From Akebia trifoliata (lineage: Eukaryota > Streptophyta > Magnoliopsida > Ranunculales > Lardizabalaceae), in assembly GCA_017979445.1 (NCBI GenBank), contig CM030718.1, positions 16,284,760 to 16,348,759 on the forward strand: a stretch of DNA of 64,000 nt, read 5' to 3'. The number at the start of each line of letters is the position of its first letter. Within the stretch, counting starts at the first letter, position 1. The position numbers and the translations under genes were made by a program. Positions 23,439 through 34,930 of the stretch are shown here, piece by piece. The notes under the pieces were generated by a model. That model worked only from the letters and a program-made list of their open reading frames with translations, was not told the DNA's origin and did no database searches.

Positions 23439-23812
23439 GGTAAGTCATCATGCATCTGTGATTGTGTAGGTGAAGAATTAGGAGTTTGAATATTTAATTT
23501 CTTTGGGTCATGATAATATGCTACCGGGATTGTTTCATCTTTGATTCCTTTTAGTTTTAGATCTCTTCTTGTAGAGGTTCTACTTAAGGAATAAAATGGG
23601 TATTTATGCAGATTCCTTGGTTGCAGACATGGACATTGGTCAGTTTGTATTTTATTTTTCAACTTGAACCGTCTGCTGTTGACACTCCTTCTGTAGTTTT
23701 CTCAAAGTACTTTGTTGGTATTATCCCTTCTTGTATACAATTTAAATCTGCTCCTGAGTCTATTAAGGCAACAATTGTCATAGTAAGTTCAATAAAATCC
23801 TATTCAGGATCC

Positions 23813-24140
23813 ATGGCAACTTCTTCAAACCAAGAACCAGAACCAACATCTCCTTTTTCCCTAAGGCCTCAATACATCTACAAGCCCAATTTAAGCCCAA
23901 TAATGACAATAGAACCAGAATTAGGAAAATTATGTCCAAAAATGCTTGCCCAATCAATCTTTGTTAAACCAAACCACTTTATTTCCTCTGTTCATACCAA
24001 GACCCAAAAATTTTATGAGTTTATCCTCGTAGACTCAGACTCTGCTCTCATCACCCATACCCCAGATAAAAATGACTCAAATAGAATCTCCCACTCTAAA
24101 TGTCAAATTCTAAAAATCCTTACTCGACAGAACCCCAATA

Positions 24141-24142
<2 letters not shown>
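23813..24142 (+). pseudogene. Open-frame fragment of an unidentified retroelement-like protein
   Basis: A frame open from 23606 becomes coding-like from an ATG at 23813. It is rich in Ser/Pro/Glu at first, then contains KTQKFYEFILVDSDSALITH and SHSKCQILKILT before running into a TA microsatellite. The texture recalls the ORF1 regions of plant retroelements or endogenous pararetroviruses, but I cannot assign the family. It lies between two TA tracts inside the Tekay LTR and so is probably a separate insertion, cut at its 3' end. Confidence 0.35.

Positions 24143-24174
<32 letters not shown>
24143..24174. repeat. (AT)n microsatellite
   Basis: Sixteen AT units. The sequence ATATGGGTC at its right edge matches the left junction of foldback MITE copy 2, which may be chance. 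Confidence 0.95.
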
Positions 24175-24176
<2 letters not shown>

Positions 24177-24304
24177 GTCTACTTGATTTTTGAATACCTT
24201 AGAATGCTAACATAAGCAAAGGTAACCATGTCGAAATCCCAGGGTACCACCTAGTACCTCGAGATCTGGTAAGGAATTTGCGTTAGCGTTCTCGGGACAC
24301 TACA

Positions 24305-24910
24305 AAAAACAAGTGACGAAAGAGGGATCACATCAACAATTCCTTAAAGAAAAGGGAGTGATGAACCCTCTTGTTGTTTTTTATTTTGTATACTTTTATC
24401 TTTTAGTTATCAAGTTTCTTTGGGAAAAATCTCCTTTGGGTATTTTGGAAGGAGAGGAATTGTTGGGATTACAAGGGGTTTGAGCATTTCTTGATCATTA
24501 TGAGTATTCTTAGGTTATTTTTCTTGATAATATTTTTCCTTTCTAAATTCTACTCATCTATTTATTGTTAGATTCGATTGGTTAGCCTCATCAAAGGAGA
24601 AAATTGTGGTGATTACCTTTTTTTTCTTCTTTATGTGTTTAATTGATACCATATGAAATCATGTAATAGTACTTTGGAGCATTTAATTATAAAAGATAAT
24701 TGGTAATTGAATCAGTCCACACCATTGGGGCTAATTGTTGAAAGGTGAAATAACACTTCAGTTGAAGCAATTGCTTTTGATAATTTCCTAGGTGCAATCA
24801 AAAGGTGGAATTCATTTTCTTTTGATAAATTTCCCTAGCAATTTGTATTTAATTATAAACAAATGCCAAACAATCACAGACCCTACAAGTTTGTCTCGCT
24901 GCAAATTTTT
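24305..24910. other. No gene seen
   Basis: AT-rich sequence to the right of the Tekay LTR. It could be host intron sequence linked to the GDP-mannose pyrophosphorylase fragment downstream. Confidence 0.35.
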
Positions 24911-25305
24911 ATCCTTCTTGTATTTTTTTATTATCTTTAAGAAATTCAAATATCCTGCTCTAAGAATGATTTGTTTTTAATTTTAACTTATTGCTATCTT
25001 TATTTTGATTTAAATATCATGGTAGTGTTGGGATTCATGGGTTTACCTCTCTTGGCTCTAGTGGGTTTGTGTTTATTTTCAAATTCCTGATTTATATCCT
25101 TCTTGTATTTCGTTCTTTAATTTCTTTAAGAAATTCAGATATCTTATATCTCACTCTAAGAATGATTATAATCTTAACTTATTGCTTCTTTTTGTTTTTG
25201 AGTTCTGAGTTGTTATTTTGAATTAAATGTCTTAGTAGTGTTTGGATTCATGAATTTAGTTGTCTTGGCTATAGCTGGTTTGTGTTTCTTTTCAAAATTC
25301 TGATT
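24911..25305. repeat. Direct duplication of a unit of about 185-210 bp
   Basis: ATCCTTCTTGTATTT starts at 24911 and again at 25096. Both copies continue through AAGAAATTCA, CTAAGAATGATT, AACTTATTGCT, a TAGTAGTGTT- or GGTAGTGTTG-type block and CTGGTTTGTGTT-like ends. It is a tandem duplication, diverged by several indels, just upstream of the GMPP-like exon remnant. Confidence 0.75.
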
Positions 25306-25369
25306 GAAGCGAAGGGATGGTTTTATTTTATCCTTACACTAGTTCAGGGGTTGCCAAGAGGGCTTTATG

Positions 25370-25482
25370 TATTACCAGCATATGGCCAACTCAATACTGA
25401 CTTTATTAGTAACTGCCCACTCAAAGAAATGATCGAATTCCATAAAGCTCATGGAGGTAAAGCTTTCATAATGGTAGTATAG
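25370..25482 (+). pseudogene. Exon fragment of a GDP-mannose pyrophosphorylase (mannose-1-phosphate guanylyltransferase)
   Basis: One open stretch reads LNTDFISNCPLKEMIEFHKA followed by HGGKAFIMV. This matches the nucleotidyltransferase core of plant GMPP/CYT1-like proteins (the LNSD...PLKEM..FHK.HGG...IMV segment). The family enzyme makes GDP-mannose for ascorbate, cell-wall and glycan synthesis. Only about 30 residues are recognisable. A stop follows at once, where a retroelement gag fragment begins. It is a dead fragment. Confidence 0.6.
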
Positions 25483-25483
25483 G

Positions 25484-25904
25484 AATCAGATAGTCTTCTA
25501 TCACAGAGATGATGTTCTGATGTGCAAAATCTTCCCATCCACTCTGAGACAGGGCCAAATCACATGGTTCCAAGGATTCCATTCTGGCTTGGTTAAAATA
25601 TTTTTGAAGTTCGAAGAACTCTTCATTGTACAACGCATCCACAACAAAAAGTAGAAAGTCGTAGTAGATGTTCTTTTTCACCTAAGGCAGCACGAGAAAA
25701 CTATTTGAGTATTCACAACCCGATTTTAAGTAAAACTTCTGACTGTTCCAAAGTCAAATGAGAGGTCAGTCTACATGGCCCTCATAACAGCCATAGGCCT
25801 AGGGACTAGGCTCCACGAGTCATTGATAAAATCAGGACCAACACGGTTGGAAGACCTCTATGTAAAGACGGAGATATACATTTTGGTGGATGAGGCTATG
25901 AAGG
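25484..25904 (+). pseudogene. gag fragment of a Retand-like (family B) Ty3/gypsy element
   Basis: Read on the plus strand in one main frame with stops: DDVLMCKIFPSTLRQGQI, TWFQGFHSGLVKIFLKFEEL, VVVDVLFHLRQHEKT and TRLHESLIKSGPTRLEDLYV. This aligns block by block with the gag of element B at about 41830-42245 (ALICKLFPSTLQLGELSWFQ..., TRLHEELVTNPLERMEDLYV). The open frame on the opposite strand here is only a shadow. The fragment is bounded by the GMPP scrap on the left and a minus-strand LTR on the right. Confidence 0.8.
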
Positions 25905-27652
25905 TGTTTTAGATACGTGGGCTTTGAAATTTTTTGAAGGTTTGAGCACATCTACCTAAGGTTTTGGAGTCGTCACCATTCAAAGAGTTTGGGTGTGAAT
26001 GTACACCACTAAAATAGATTTTGAAACACATTTAGGCTTGTAGTGACTCTCATATCCAAATGAACAAGTAAAGGTCTACCTAGAGTTTTAGCTAAAGGAG
26101 TTTGGTTGAGGAACATAGAAGGTGTTAGGCACCTTATCCCTCCCATCCATTGATGGTTACCAATATGGTCACAAATGAAACCTTTAAAACTTGGATTTTT
26201 GAAGATAGAAGGAGTTAGAGAGAGTTAAGGAAAATTGACTATAATTTTATTTTGAAAATGAGCAAATCAAGATGATGGGCAAGCTACTATTAGAAGTAGG
26301 TGTTTGCTAGATGTTTTTGTGAGCTTGGGACATTTTAATAGAAATCCACATGAATTTCATCATTTGGGGTCCCAAAGCTTCAAAAAAAGGTTTATGTGCT
26401 CCCTTGAGAAACTCAATTTGTTAGTTTGGTCATTAAGTGTCATGGATTGAACAAAACTATATTGGAGCCAAACCTTATGCATACATTTTTTGTCAATTTT
26501 TGGATTATTTTTGTTGGCTCTAAAGGTTGAATATAGGTCCATAAGGGCCTATACTCTTGCTTGTAGCCATTTTAGAAGTGAATGTATGCAAAGTGTATGC
26601 AGGTGATGGGTTCATCAAGAGAAGTTTACCTCGTAAGAGGGTTTACTCTTTAGCTCTATTGCTACCAAACAAAAGAACAAAAATAACAAGAAACCATCAT
26701 TCTAGAAATTTGAATTGCATGAAAAGTATATAAAATTAAAGACATTCTATATATGACTTTAAATTGTATGGAAAATAAATTAAAGTAAAGCAACCTAATC
26801 TAATGGCCCCAAGGAGCTTCTTGGGGGAGATAACCTCTAAGAGGGATTACTCTCTCCACTAAAGCTTCTAGGCTAAGAAATGTAAATCTACATTACTAAT
26901 TAGAAAGCATTTAAATAAATGGAAATTCCTTGAAATTAAAGGAGAGGGGTAGTAAGAAAAGGGAAGTTAGATAGGAAAATGGAGGGCTTAACCCTACCTT
27001 GGTCTTCTTCTTCTTCTTCTTGGTTTTGACTTCTTGAGAGAGTAAGTGACTATTTGGGTAGAATTTTGGGATGGCCTTATGAGCTTTGATTTTGACAGAG
27101 TTTTGAAACTCTAATTTTTTTCACATTTACCTTGAAAAGGTCTCCTATTTATAGAATTTTGGGGAGATCCTTGGGGATAACCTAGTCCTAAAATCATGAT
27201 TCCTAAATATTTTAAGAAAAACCATTATAAAAACATCAATTCCACCTTTTAACTTTGGCCTTAATAGTCTTTAACCTCTCGTAGAGTCACAATAATATTG
27301 ATCATCAAGGGTTAGGATAGTCTTTGCACCCAAAGTTCTATACAATTCTTTTAAAGAGAATAAAATGTTCCTAGACCTTATGATTTTGGGTCAGTTATGA
27401 GAGATCTAGGCCAAATGGCATGTAATTAGGTGATGGCTTTTTGTTCTCTTTAGTAACTTTCTTTAGCTAGGTCTCTAACCAATTAGGGATACAAAGGTCA
27501 TAAGGGACAAATTATAAGAATCCTCTAAGGTGGACAAAGTAGTCATAGGATATGGAAAGTGGTCACTTTACATAGAATGCTATGAAATCCCTTTTGATTT
27601 TTAAAAAAGGTTAGAAGGGCAGGAAATGGATTTTTTTTTATGGGTCTCAACA
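25905..27652 (-). mobile_element. LTR of family A, minus orientation
   Basis: Read on the minus strand it begins TGTTGAGACCCATA (27652) and ends CCCACGTATCTAAAACA (25905), so it has TG...CA ends. Near its end it has GGTGCCTAACACCTTC followed by GAATGGTGACGACTCC, matching the plus-strand LTR at 561-2253. No perfect target duplication is visible. It interrupts the end of a Retand-like gag fragment, so it is either a solo LTR or the edge of an older element. Confidence 0.65.
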
Positions 27653-27870
27653 AACTAAGGTTAGAAAATGTATTTAGCCTTGAATAGGGATCAAAAAAGA
27701 CCTTATGTAAGATTAGGAGAATGAGTAATTTCCCTAGGTGGAAGAAATTATGAGGGTTTTAGGATGGGTAGAAGTGGAATTAAGAGGGGATTAGAAGAGG
27801 AAAAAATCTTATTTGGGAGGATGGATGAGGTCATTTTCTGTTGAGAATCTCATGCACATATGGGCTCTTT
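27653..27870. other. No gene seen
   Basis: A-rich sequence between the family A LTR and the long inverted repeat. Nothing recognised. Confidence 0.4.
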
Positions 27871-28753
27871 GATGCCATCGTTGTCATCTCATTAAAAATT
27901 AATATTTATATACTATCCTTAACTTATGGGCAAGTGAGGGATCGAACCCAAAGAGAAAGGGAGAATGTTACCAAGTTAGCAAGAAATAAAGTTTATCTAA
28001 GTTACCATTTAAACTTGTTTTTGTGTTTTTGTGAAATAAAATAGAGAGTAAAATATTGTTGGAAATTAAAGTAGTAGAAGAGAAAATTATATTAAATAAA
28101 TAAAAGATAAAACATCCATTAGTGAGAGGAAGAAGCCTAGGAGCAAACTTTAATTCTTTGTATTTCTTTATCCTTCTATGTTCTTCATAATGTTTATAGG
28201 ATTTACTTCAAGGTTTTATCCAACTCTAATGGATAAAAGCTTTAGTTGAATCTTTACACCTTATATGTTTACCTTAGATGTTCTATGCTTAAATGAGATT
28301 AAGATAGACTATACTTAAATTAGATATTTGGTAGTAGGGATTTCACACATTAGTGAGTAAAAGAGTCCTAACTACCATATTTTCTCAAAAGTTTCATAAC
28401 ATATCTTCCAACTCAAGGAGCTCACACCAACCCTTGTGGTTGAGTGCAAAGAAGGATAAATTCAAATACAGAATTATGTGCTATCTTAAGTTACTCTAAT
28501 CACTAATGGATGTTTTATCTTTTGTTTGTTTAATATAATTTTCTCTTCTATTACTTTAATTTCCAACAACATTTTACTATCCATTTTATTTCACAAAAAT
28601 ATAAAAATAAGTTTAAATTGTAACTTAGATTAACTTCATTTCTTGCTAACTTGATAACATTTCCCCTTTCTCGTAAGTTCGATTCCTCACTCGCCTAGTA
28701 GCTAAAAAGAGTATATAAATATTAATTCTTGATAAGATGACAATGACAACATC
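27871..28753. repeat. Long inverted repeat: arms 27871-28126 and 28501-28753
   Basis: The two arms, about 255 bp each, are reverse complements with roughly nine in ten bases matching by eye. Shared blocks include AATTAATATTTATATACT, CAAGTTAGCAAGAAAT and AAAGATAAAACATCCATTAG. The spacer of about 374 bp has no coding content. The right arm ends in GACAACA immediately before the Athila-type primer-binding site at 28760, so it occupies the place of the LTR 3' end; the left arm is the same sequence turned round. Confidence 0.85.
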
Positions 28754-28759
28754 GGAAAT

Positions 28760-28777
28760 TTGGCATCATTGTCGAGG
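28760..28777 (+). other. Primer-binding-site-like sequence of the Athila element
   Basis: TTGGCATCATTGTCGAGG resembles the TTGGCGCCGTTGCCGGGG primer-binding site usual in this gypsy branch, with transitions typical of methylated, decayed DNA. Confidence 0.6.
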
Positions 28778-30184
28778 AAAGGTGTAGTTGTTTTAAGTTG
28801 ATTGAAGTTAATTTTTCTTTTTTTTCTTTTTATTTCAATTTTTTGTCGATCCAAATTTAAAAAAAAAAAAAAAAATCTATGTTCATTGCAATCAGGGAAA
28901 CAAACTAAGGTCTATGTGAAAATTTCAGGTATGTATCCCAGGTTTCAATATGACACAATTCATTATTTACCACACCACATTGAATCTGAAGATTTAAGTT
29001 TTCAAATTTCAATAGAATTCCTGGTTTTGGTTCTGGATTATGGTAGTAAGTTCAATTTTTGTTTTTTCTTTATTGTTTTGTTCATTTTTGATACTCTATT
29101 TCTTTTGTAGGTTGGAGAATTTTTAGATAAGAATATCAAATTCAATCCATTAGATCCTAGAGTCATCCCATCTTGTTGAGTTTTTCTTTATTTTAGTTAG
29201 GTTTCTTTTCTGTTTTAGATTCATTTGTATAAGGAACATTGTAAAACTTTCATTAATTCATTAATTATCTAAGAAGGCTTGGATTATAATAGATTAGGAA
29301 AGGATGATGGTTGGATGATACCGTCATGACTCCTTAGGTTCGCATACCAAATTTGGAGTTGGTGGCCTAAGTCGACTCAACCCATCTTTACCCTGTCTAG
29401 CACGAGAGGTAAATTCGAAACAGTCATGTCTCTCGTTACTAATGGGTTACTCATTATTTTTATTTGTTATTTTTCACTTTGCACACATTTGAATTAATTA
29501 ATTAAGTTTAGTAAAGAGTACCCCTTTTCTAGGGATGACACCATAAGATAACGATTGGAGGTCATTACCAATTCTTTGCTTTAATTAGGAGAATCAATTC
29601 AATAGGCATCCAATCAAACTACGTAAAATCAATTAGACTAGACTATAGGGTCAACGAATTCAATAAGAGAAATTTGTTTCAAGTTTTGCCGATTGTGTTT
29701 CTTGATCATATTTGGCATCTAATAAGATTATGCCTTTTTAACGAGATAGACTCAATCTATTCAAGAAAGGAAGGTGATTTAAGAATGCTCTTATTTATGC
29801 ATTGTACACTACCTCCGATTTGGAGATCCAAATTATCTAAATTTGATTTCATAGAACCAAGTTGAAAGGTTAGTTGTGCAATTTCTAACTAGTTAGAAGC
29901 TATTTAGAGCTATGCAACTTAGCTAGGTCTAGTCTTTTCTTTCATGATTGTTTGAAATACTTTGTGAATTGCATGCTTAGTAGACGATCTAAGAATAACA
30001 CATTAGAATCATTAGATCCTAAGATCAAGTGTACCATCAGTAGAATCCGTAAGAGACCATCATTAAACATGATGGGTGATTGAGACAAAACTCTCAATGA
30101 GCTCTTTACTTCTGTTTCTACTACCCTGCTTATGTACATTGTGCTACCATTAAACAATGCACATCAATTTGAAATCAGTGCAAC

Positions 30185-31110
30185 CACCATAAAGATGCTT
30201 CCTAAGTTTTAAGGTTTAGAACGTAAATAGCCATATACCCATCTCAATCAATCCTGGATCATATGTGAAACTTTTAGAAATCAAAATTTAGATAAGAAGA
30301 ATGTTAAGCTCATGTTGTTTCCATTATCCTTGGAAAATCATGTAGCTGCATGGTTGAACTCCCAATTTTATAAATTCATGGGATGTCTATTTAAGAAATT
30401 CATGGTTACATTTTAACCAGTGGCTAAAATTGAGAAAATGAAAAGTGCAATTAGGATTTTTAGAGGGCGTCTGGATGAAGAATTTTTCTAAACTTGGGAA
30501 AGATTGAATGATTTGTTAGTTAAATGCCCATACTATGGTATTGACAAAGCATAATTGATATAAGACTTTTATCAAGGATTAACAATGAATCAACGTACCT
30601 TAATTGAGTCAATGCATAAAGGTCAATTCATGAACCAAACTCTCAACCAAGCATACAATTTTTTTAGTTAAGCTAGTTGAGAGTACTAATAGTAAATAGT
30701 TCGATAGAAAAAATCTCGTTAAGAAATCAAGAATGTAGACCCTGATTTCAAAAATATTAGGTCCAATCTAGTAAGTGGTATGCACAGTCTTACAAAGAAG
30801 CTAGATATTTTTAACATCTCAACATCCAGCCCTTACTATAATTCTCGCTCAGTTTCACAAGTTTCGGTCGAGCAAACTTCTTTATGTATCTTGTGCGACA
30901 GCAACGACCATTTAGTTGAATGCTGTCTTAACTTGCCATATCTTAAGAAAGAACAAACTAATGTTGTTAATGGCTATAGTGCTTTTAAGAAGCTCACTCA
31001 GAATTCGTATAGCCAAACATATCATCTAGATAATAGGTTCCATCTGATTTTTTCGTATAAACAAAATGAACCTATTCAATTTAGTCGTCCGCCAAGTTAC
31101 AATAGAAGCT
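30185..31110 (+). pseudogene. Athila gag remnant
   Basis: The gag core reads LMLFPLSLENHVAAWLNS and TWERLNDLLVKCPYYGI (about 30310-30545), diagnostic of Athila gag. Downstream is a knuckle-like CILCDSNDHLVEC (near 30885), with spacing altered from the usual CX2CX4HX4C. Several stops and frameshifts. Confidence 0.8.
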
Positions 31111-31959
31111 AACCTAAACAAGTCGGTCATTCTATGAACCAAGCCATTGTTCCATAAGTTCCGTATCAATCTCGACAATCTACTGAATATAAAGTCATAA
31201 TTCTAAATTCCATAACCAATTACAATTTATCTAGCCAACTACAATCATCTTTAGAATTTATGATGGCAAAGTTGGTGAAGCAGCAACAACAGCTCAGCTA
31301 AACTCAATACTAGACCAACTAAAATCAAAATCAGATTAGCCAGGTCATGGCTCAGTCCATAGTTAAGATAGAAGTTTAGTTGGGTTAGTTAACTCTTTCC
31401 TTTTGGGAGAGAAAGAAAGGGCAATTCCCTAGTCAAACTATTCCCAATCTTAGAGGTCAACCTAAGGTTCCTAACGTATCAAAAGGTCAATATGAAGTAG
31501 GAAGCCATTCAAGAATTTAACAAGATTTTGTTCAAGCTATCCATACCTTAAGGTCAGGAAAGAGGGTGAACAATAAGGTCCAACCTACTGACAAAGCAGA
31601 TGATGTCCCAAAGAAAAACAAAGTTCAAGTAGAAGAAATCGTAAAATCTCCTAAGGAGAAGAAGAAAGATTTAGAGAAATTTTTTATCATTTTACCAATT
31701 CTTAAAGCTCTATTTTCTTATTACCTTTGAGACAATAAAAATAGTAAATAATTCGAGGGTGTCCTTGAAGTTTTTCAAAATGTGAACATCAATATTCCAT
31801 CTTAGATGTCATTAATCACATACTTTCTTATGCAAAATTTTTAAAAGATTTGACTATAGCTAAGAAGCAAACACCATTTTCTCAGGAAACCATCATGGTA
31901 TTCCAAGCTTCGTCTCTCATCCAATAAACAGTTGGACTAAAATTTAAAATTTTCAGATG

Positions 31960-32351
31960 TCTGACAATTTTCATTCACATTGGAGATCAAGTGGTTAAAA
32001 AATGTCTCTTAGACTTAGGGGCGAGTGTGAATCTTTTACCTTAGTTTATAAACAACTAGGTTTGGGGGTTTGAATCTCACCGATATCATGTTGAGCTTAA
32101 TTGATAGGTTCATTAAGATTTTCAAATGTATAATTGAAGATGTGATAGTGAAAGTCAAAGATTTTTATTTCCCAATTGACTTTGTTGTCTTAGACACAGA
32201 GCTAGTGATCAATTCACATAGTTATGTTCCTATAATCTTAGGATATCTATTTTTAGCAACTTCTGACATAGTCATTCATTGTAGAAATGAAATTATGACT
32301 TTAGTATTTGGGGATATGAAAGTCAAATTGAACGTCTTCCACAATTTCTAA
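31960..32351 (+). pseudogene. Athila aspartic protease remnant
   Basis: KCLLDLGASVNLLP replaces the usual D-T/S-G-A active-site triad (here D-L-G-A). It is followed by EDVIVKVKDFYFPIDFVVLD and PIILGYLFLATSDIVI, the flap and C-terminal hydrophobic segments of the Athila protease. A stop interrupts the frame between the two. Confidence 0.8.
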
Positions 32352-32639
32352 GAAATTGATATAGATGATGATATGGAGAAAGTAAACATGTTAGATACGC
32401 TAGTCAATCAAACGTGTCAAGAATTAGGGTATTCTGATTCCCTAAAAAATATTTTGACCAACTTTGCTCAAGATTTTGACATAAAAAAGTCCATAAGCGA
32501 AGTCAATGCTTTACTTGAATTTGTTCCTTATTTAGACTCTACGCGTTGGCATGCAAAAATAGAAAATCTTTTTGTTCGTACTTTCACTATCATTCCTTCC
32601 CAAATCGAGTCTCGCACATTTGACCTCAAAATACTTTCA

Positions 32640-33340
32640 AAGAATTTGAGATATGCATTTCTTAGTAAAAATCAAACTTTGCCTGTCTTGCTTTAGTGTA
32701 ATCCAAGAGAAAAAGTTGTTAAAAGTTTTGAAAAAATCTCAAGAAGCTATTGGATGGACCACATCTGACATTAGGAGAATTAGTCCATCTGAGGTGATGC
32801 ACCACATTCATTTAGAGGATTTCATTAAGCCTTCCTTAAAACCTCACAGATAACTAAATCTTGTTATAAAGGATGTAGTTCAGTGTAAAGTGATAAAACT
32901 ATTAGATGCGGGTATCAACTACCCCATTTCTAACAATCATTAGGTGATTTCCATTCAGGTTGTTCCTAAGAAGTCTGATTTCACTATGGTATTAAACCAA
33001 GACAATGAGTTAATTCCCACTTGAGTACAAACTGATCAGGAGAAAATAACTTTTATGTGTCCCTTTGAAACTTTTGTGTATCATTACATACCATTTGGGT
33101 TGTACAATGGACTAGTTACTTTTCAACGTATGATGAGTATATTTTCAGACATGATAAAAAAATATCTCAAAGTGTTCATGAACGATTTTTCAATATTCGA
33201 ATCAAGTTTTGAGGAATATCTCCATCACTTGACTTTAGTCTTCGTGCGTTATAAGGAAGTCAACTTAGTACTTAATTGGGAAAAATACCATTTTATGATA
33301 ACATCCAAAATAGTTCTATGACTAATTGTGTCTACGAAAG
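32640..33340 (+). pseudogene. Athila reverse transcriptase remnant
   Basis: Readable blocks include RYAFLSKNQTLPVLL, AIGWTTSDIRRISPSEVMHH, CPFETFVYHYIPFGLYNGLV and VFMNDFSIFESSFEEYLHHL. The catalytic box is MNDF where the family has MDDF, so the first of the paired aspartates is lost (33178-33189). Confidence 0.85.
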
Positions 33341-33489
33341 GGATTGAAGTAGATAAAGCGAAGGTAGGTTTAATTGTAAAGTTACCACCTCCTGAGACTA
33401 TCAAAGAAATTAGGTCATTCCTAGGCAATGTAGGTTTCTACTGTTGATTCATTAAAGATTTCTGGAAGATCTCAAAGTTCTTATGTGAA

Positions 33490-33965
33490 CTCTTAGACAA
33501 GGATGTTCCTTTCAATTTCTCAGAATCATATTTTTTTGCGTTTAACAAGCTTAAGTCCGAATTAGCCTCGACACTCATCATTCAACCTCCAAATTGGAAT
33601 GTTCAATTTGAGGTTATGTGCGATGCTTCGAATTATGCGATAGGTACTATTTTGGGTTGGCAAATTGATAAACATCCTCACATTATCTAGTACGCCAGTA
33701 AAACCCTTAGTGATACCCAACTTAACTACTCTACAACAGAGAAAGAAATGCTAGCAATGGTCTATGCCGTTGATAAATTGTCCCTACCTAATAGTATCGA
33801 AAGTTGTGGTCTACATAGACCATACTACTTTGAAGTACCTTCTATTTAAGAAGGATGCTAAAGCAAGGTTAATCCATTGGATTCTACTCTTGTAAGAATT
33901 TGATCTCAAGATCTGAGATAAAAAGGGTGCAAAAAATGTCGTAGATGATCACTTATTTAAGATTG
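33490..33965 (+). pseudogene. Athila RNase H remnant
   Basis: FEVMCDASNYAIGTIL gives the first catalytic region. YASKTLSDTQLNYSTTEKEM and, after a frameshift, DKKGAKNVVDDHLFKI complete the domain. Confidence 0.8.
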
Positions 33966-34129
33966 TTACTGAGTCGTATCTATTTTTTAATCTTTTTCGG
34001 ATGAGCAACTTATGTAAATCTCAAATTCTAACATTCTGTGGTATGCTAACATTGTCAACTACCTAATTACAAGTCAATTTCCAGTTTCAATGACTAGGTA
34101 AGAGAAACTTCGTCTCCTTTTAAAGGCCA

Positions 34130-34735
34130 AATGGTATTTTTGATACGAACCATACTTTTCAAGTACTACCCTGACCAGATTATTAAACGTTGTATTCCAA
34201 CCTATGATTAAGCCAACATCTTAGAGTTTTGCCATAATCATGCATGCAGAGGTCACTTCAGTGGTACGAAGACCCCTGTAAAAATGTTGTAGTGTAGTTT
34301 CTTCTGGCCAACCATGACCGAGATACCCATGAGTTTAGCAAATCTTGTAGTCAATATCAGAAACTAAGAAAAATTTCCAAAACAAATGAAATGTCTCAAA
34401 ATCCTATTTTGATCATCAAAATATTTGACATTTGGGGCATAGATTTTATGAGACGCTTTCCTATCTCCCAGGACTTTCAGTATATCCTTGTTGTAGTTGA
34501 TTACATATCCAAATAGGTAGAAGTTGTGGTGTACAAAACAAATAATCACAAAGTGGTGATCATCTTTGTCAAGGAGACCATCTACAATAAAATATTTACA
34601 TCATTAGTGAGTTCTTATAACTCATAAAATTTTAACACCTTATCATCCACAAACATGTGGACGAGTAGAGATTTCTAATAGGAAAATCAATACCATTTTA
34701 AAGAAAATAGTTAATCCTTCATATAAAAATTGGTC
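34130..34735 (+). pseudogene. Athila integrase remnant, 3' truncated
   Basis: CHNHACRGHFSGTKTPVKML (zinc-finger half), FQYILVVVDYISK and VEVVVYKTNNHKVVIIFVKE (core), then TPYHPQTCGRVEISNRKI near 34640-34695. The C-terminal part is missing; Ty1/copia sequence begins at about 34736. Confidence 0.8.
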
Positions 34736-34930
34736 TTTGAGATTAAATGGATATACAAATCTGATGAACTTGGTAATGTTGTTCGAAACAAAAATCATCT
34801 AGTAGCTCAGGGATACTCTTAGATTGAAGGTGTTGATTTTAATGAAACTTTTGTTCCTATTGAAAGACTTGAGTTAATTCGAATTCTGATGTCCATAGCA
34901 TGCTCTACGAAATTTAAATTATTTCAGATG
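34736..34930 (+). pseudogene. Ty1/copia reverse transcriptase fragment
   Basis: An in-frame run reads IKWIYKSDELGNVVRNKN, HLVAQGYS, then EGVDFNETFVPIERLELIRI and FKLFQMDRV. This is the N-terminal RT block of plant copia elements. Only about 65 residues are present, with one stop. It joins Athila integrase on the left and the end of element D gag on the right. Confidence 0.85.

Larger units (their letters stand above)
19809..24304 (+). mobile_element. 3' LTR of the Tekay element, enlarged by nested insertions
   Basis: It starts TATAATGCTCCG just after the polypurine tract (the lineage usually begins TGTAA...) and probably ends at GGGACACTACA (24304). A TATA-like TATAAAAG lies at 20227-20234. 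Two foldback MITEs, several TA tracts and a foreign open-frame fragment lie inside, which explains the length of about 4.5 kb. The small open frames at 20146-20361 and 20351-20758 have no homology and are treated as chance. The right boundary is inferred from the terminal ACA only. Confidence 0.55.
28760..34735 (+). mobile_element. Decayed Athila-lineage Ty3/gypsy element (internal region, no 3' LTR)
   Basis: Order along the plus strand: PBS, long leader (28780-30180, no coding content beyond short frames), gag, protease, RT, RNase H, integrase. The lineage is called from gag and protease sequence typical of Athila. No envelope-like region or 3' LTR follows; the element stops in integrase, at a copia fragment. 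Stops are spaced every few dozen codons. Confidence 0.8.

Noticed and set aside
24143..24174. AT tract with ATATGGGTC as a possible excision footprint of a foldback MITE
   Set aside because: Only nine bases match the left junction of copy 2 and no other trace of the element remains.
25466..25681. 71-codon minus-strand frame that looked protein-like
   Set aside because: The plus strand of the same bases aligns block by block with element B gag, so the minus frame is a shadow.
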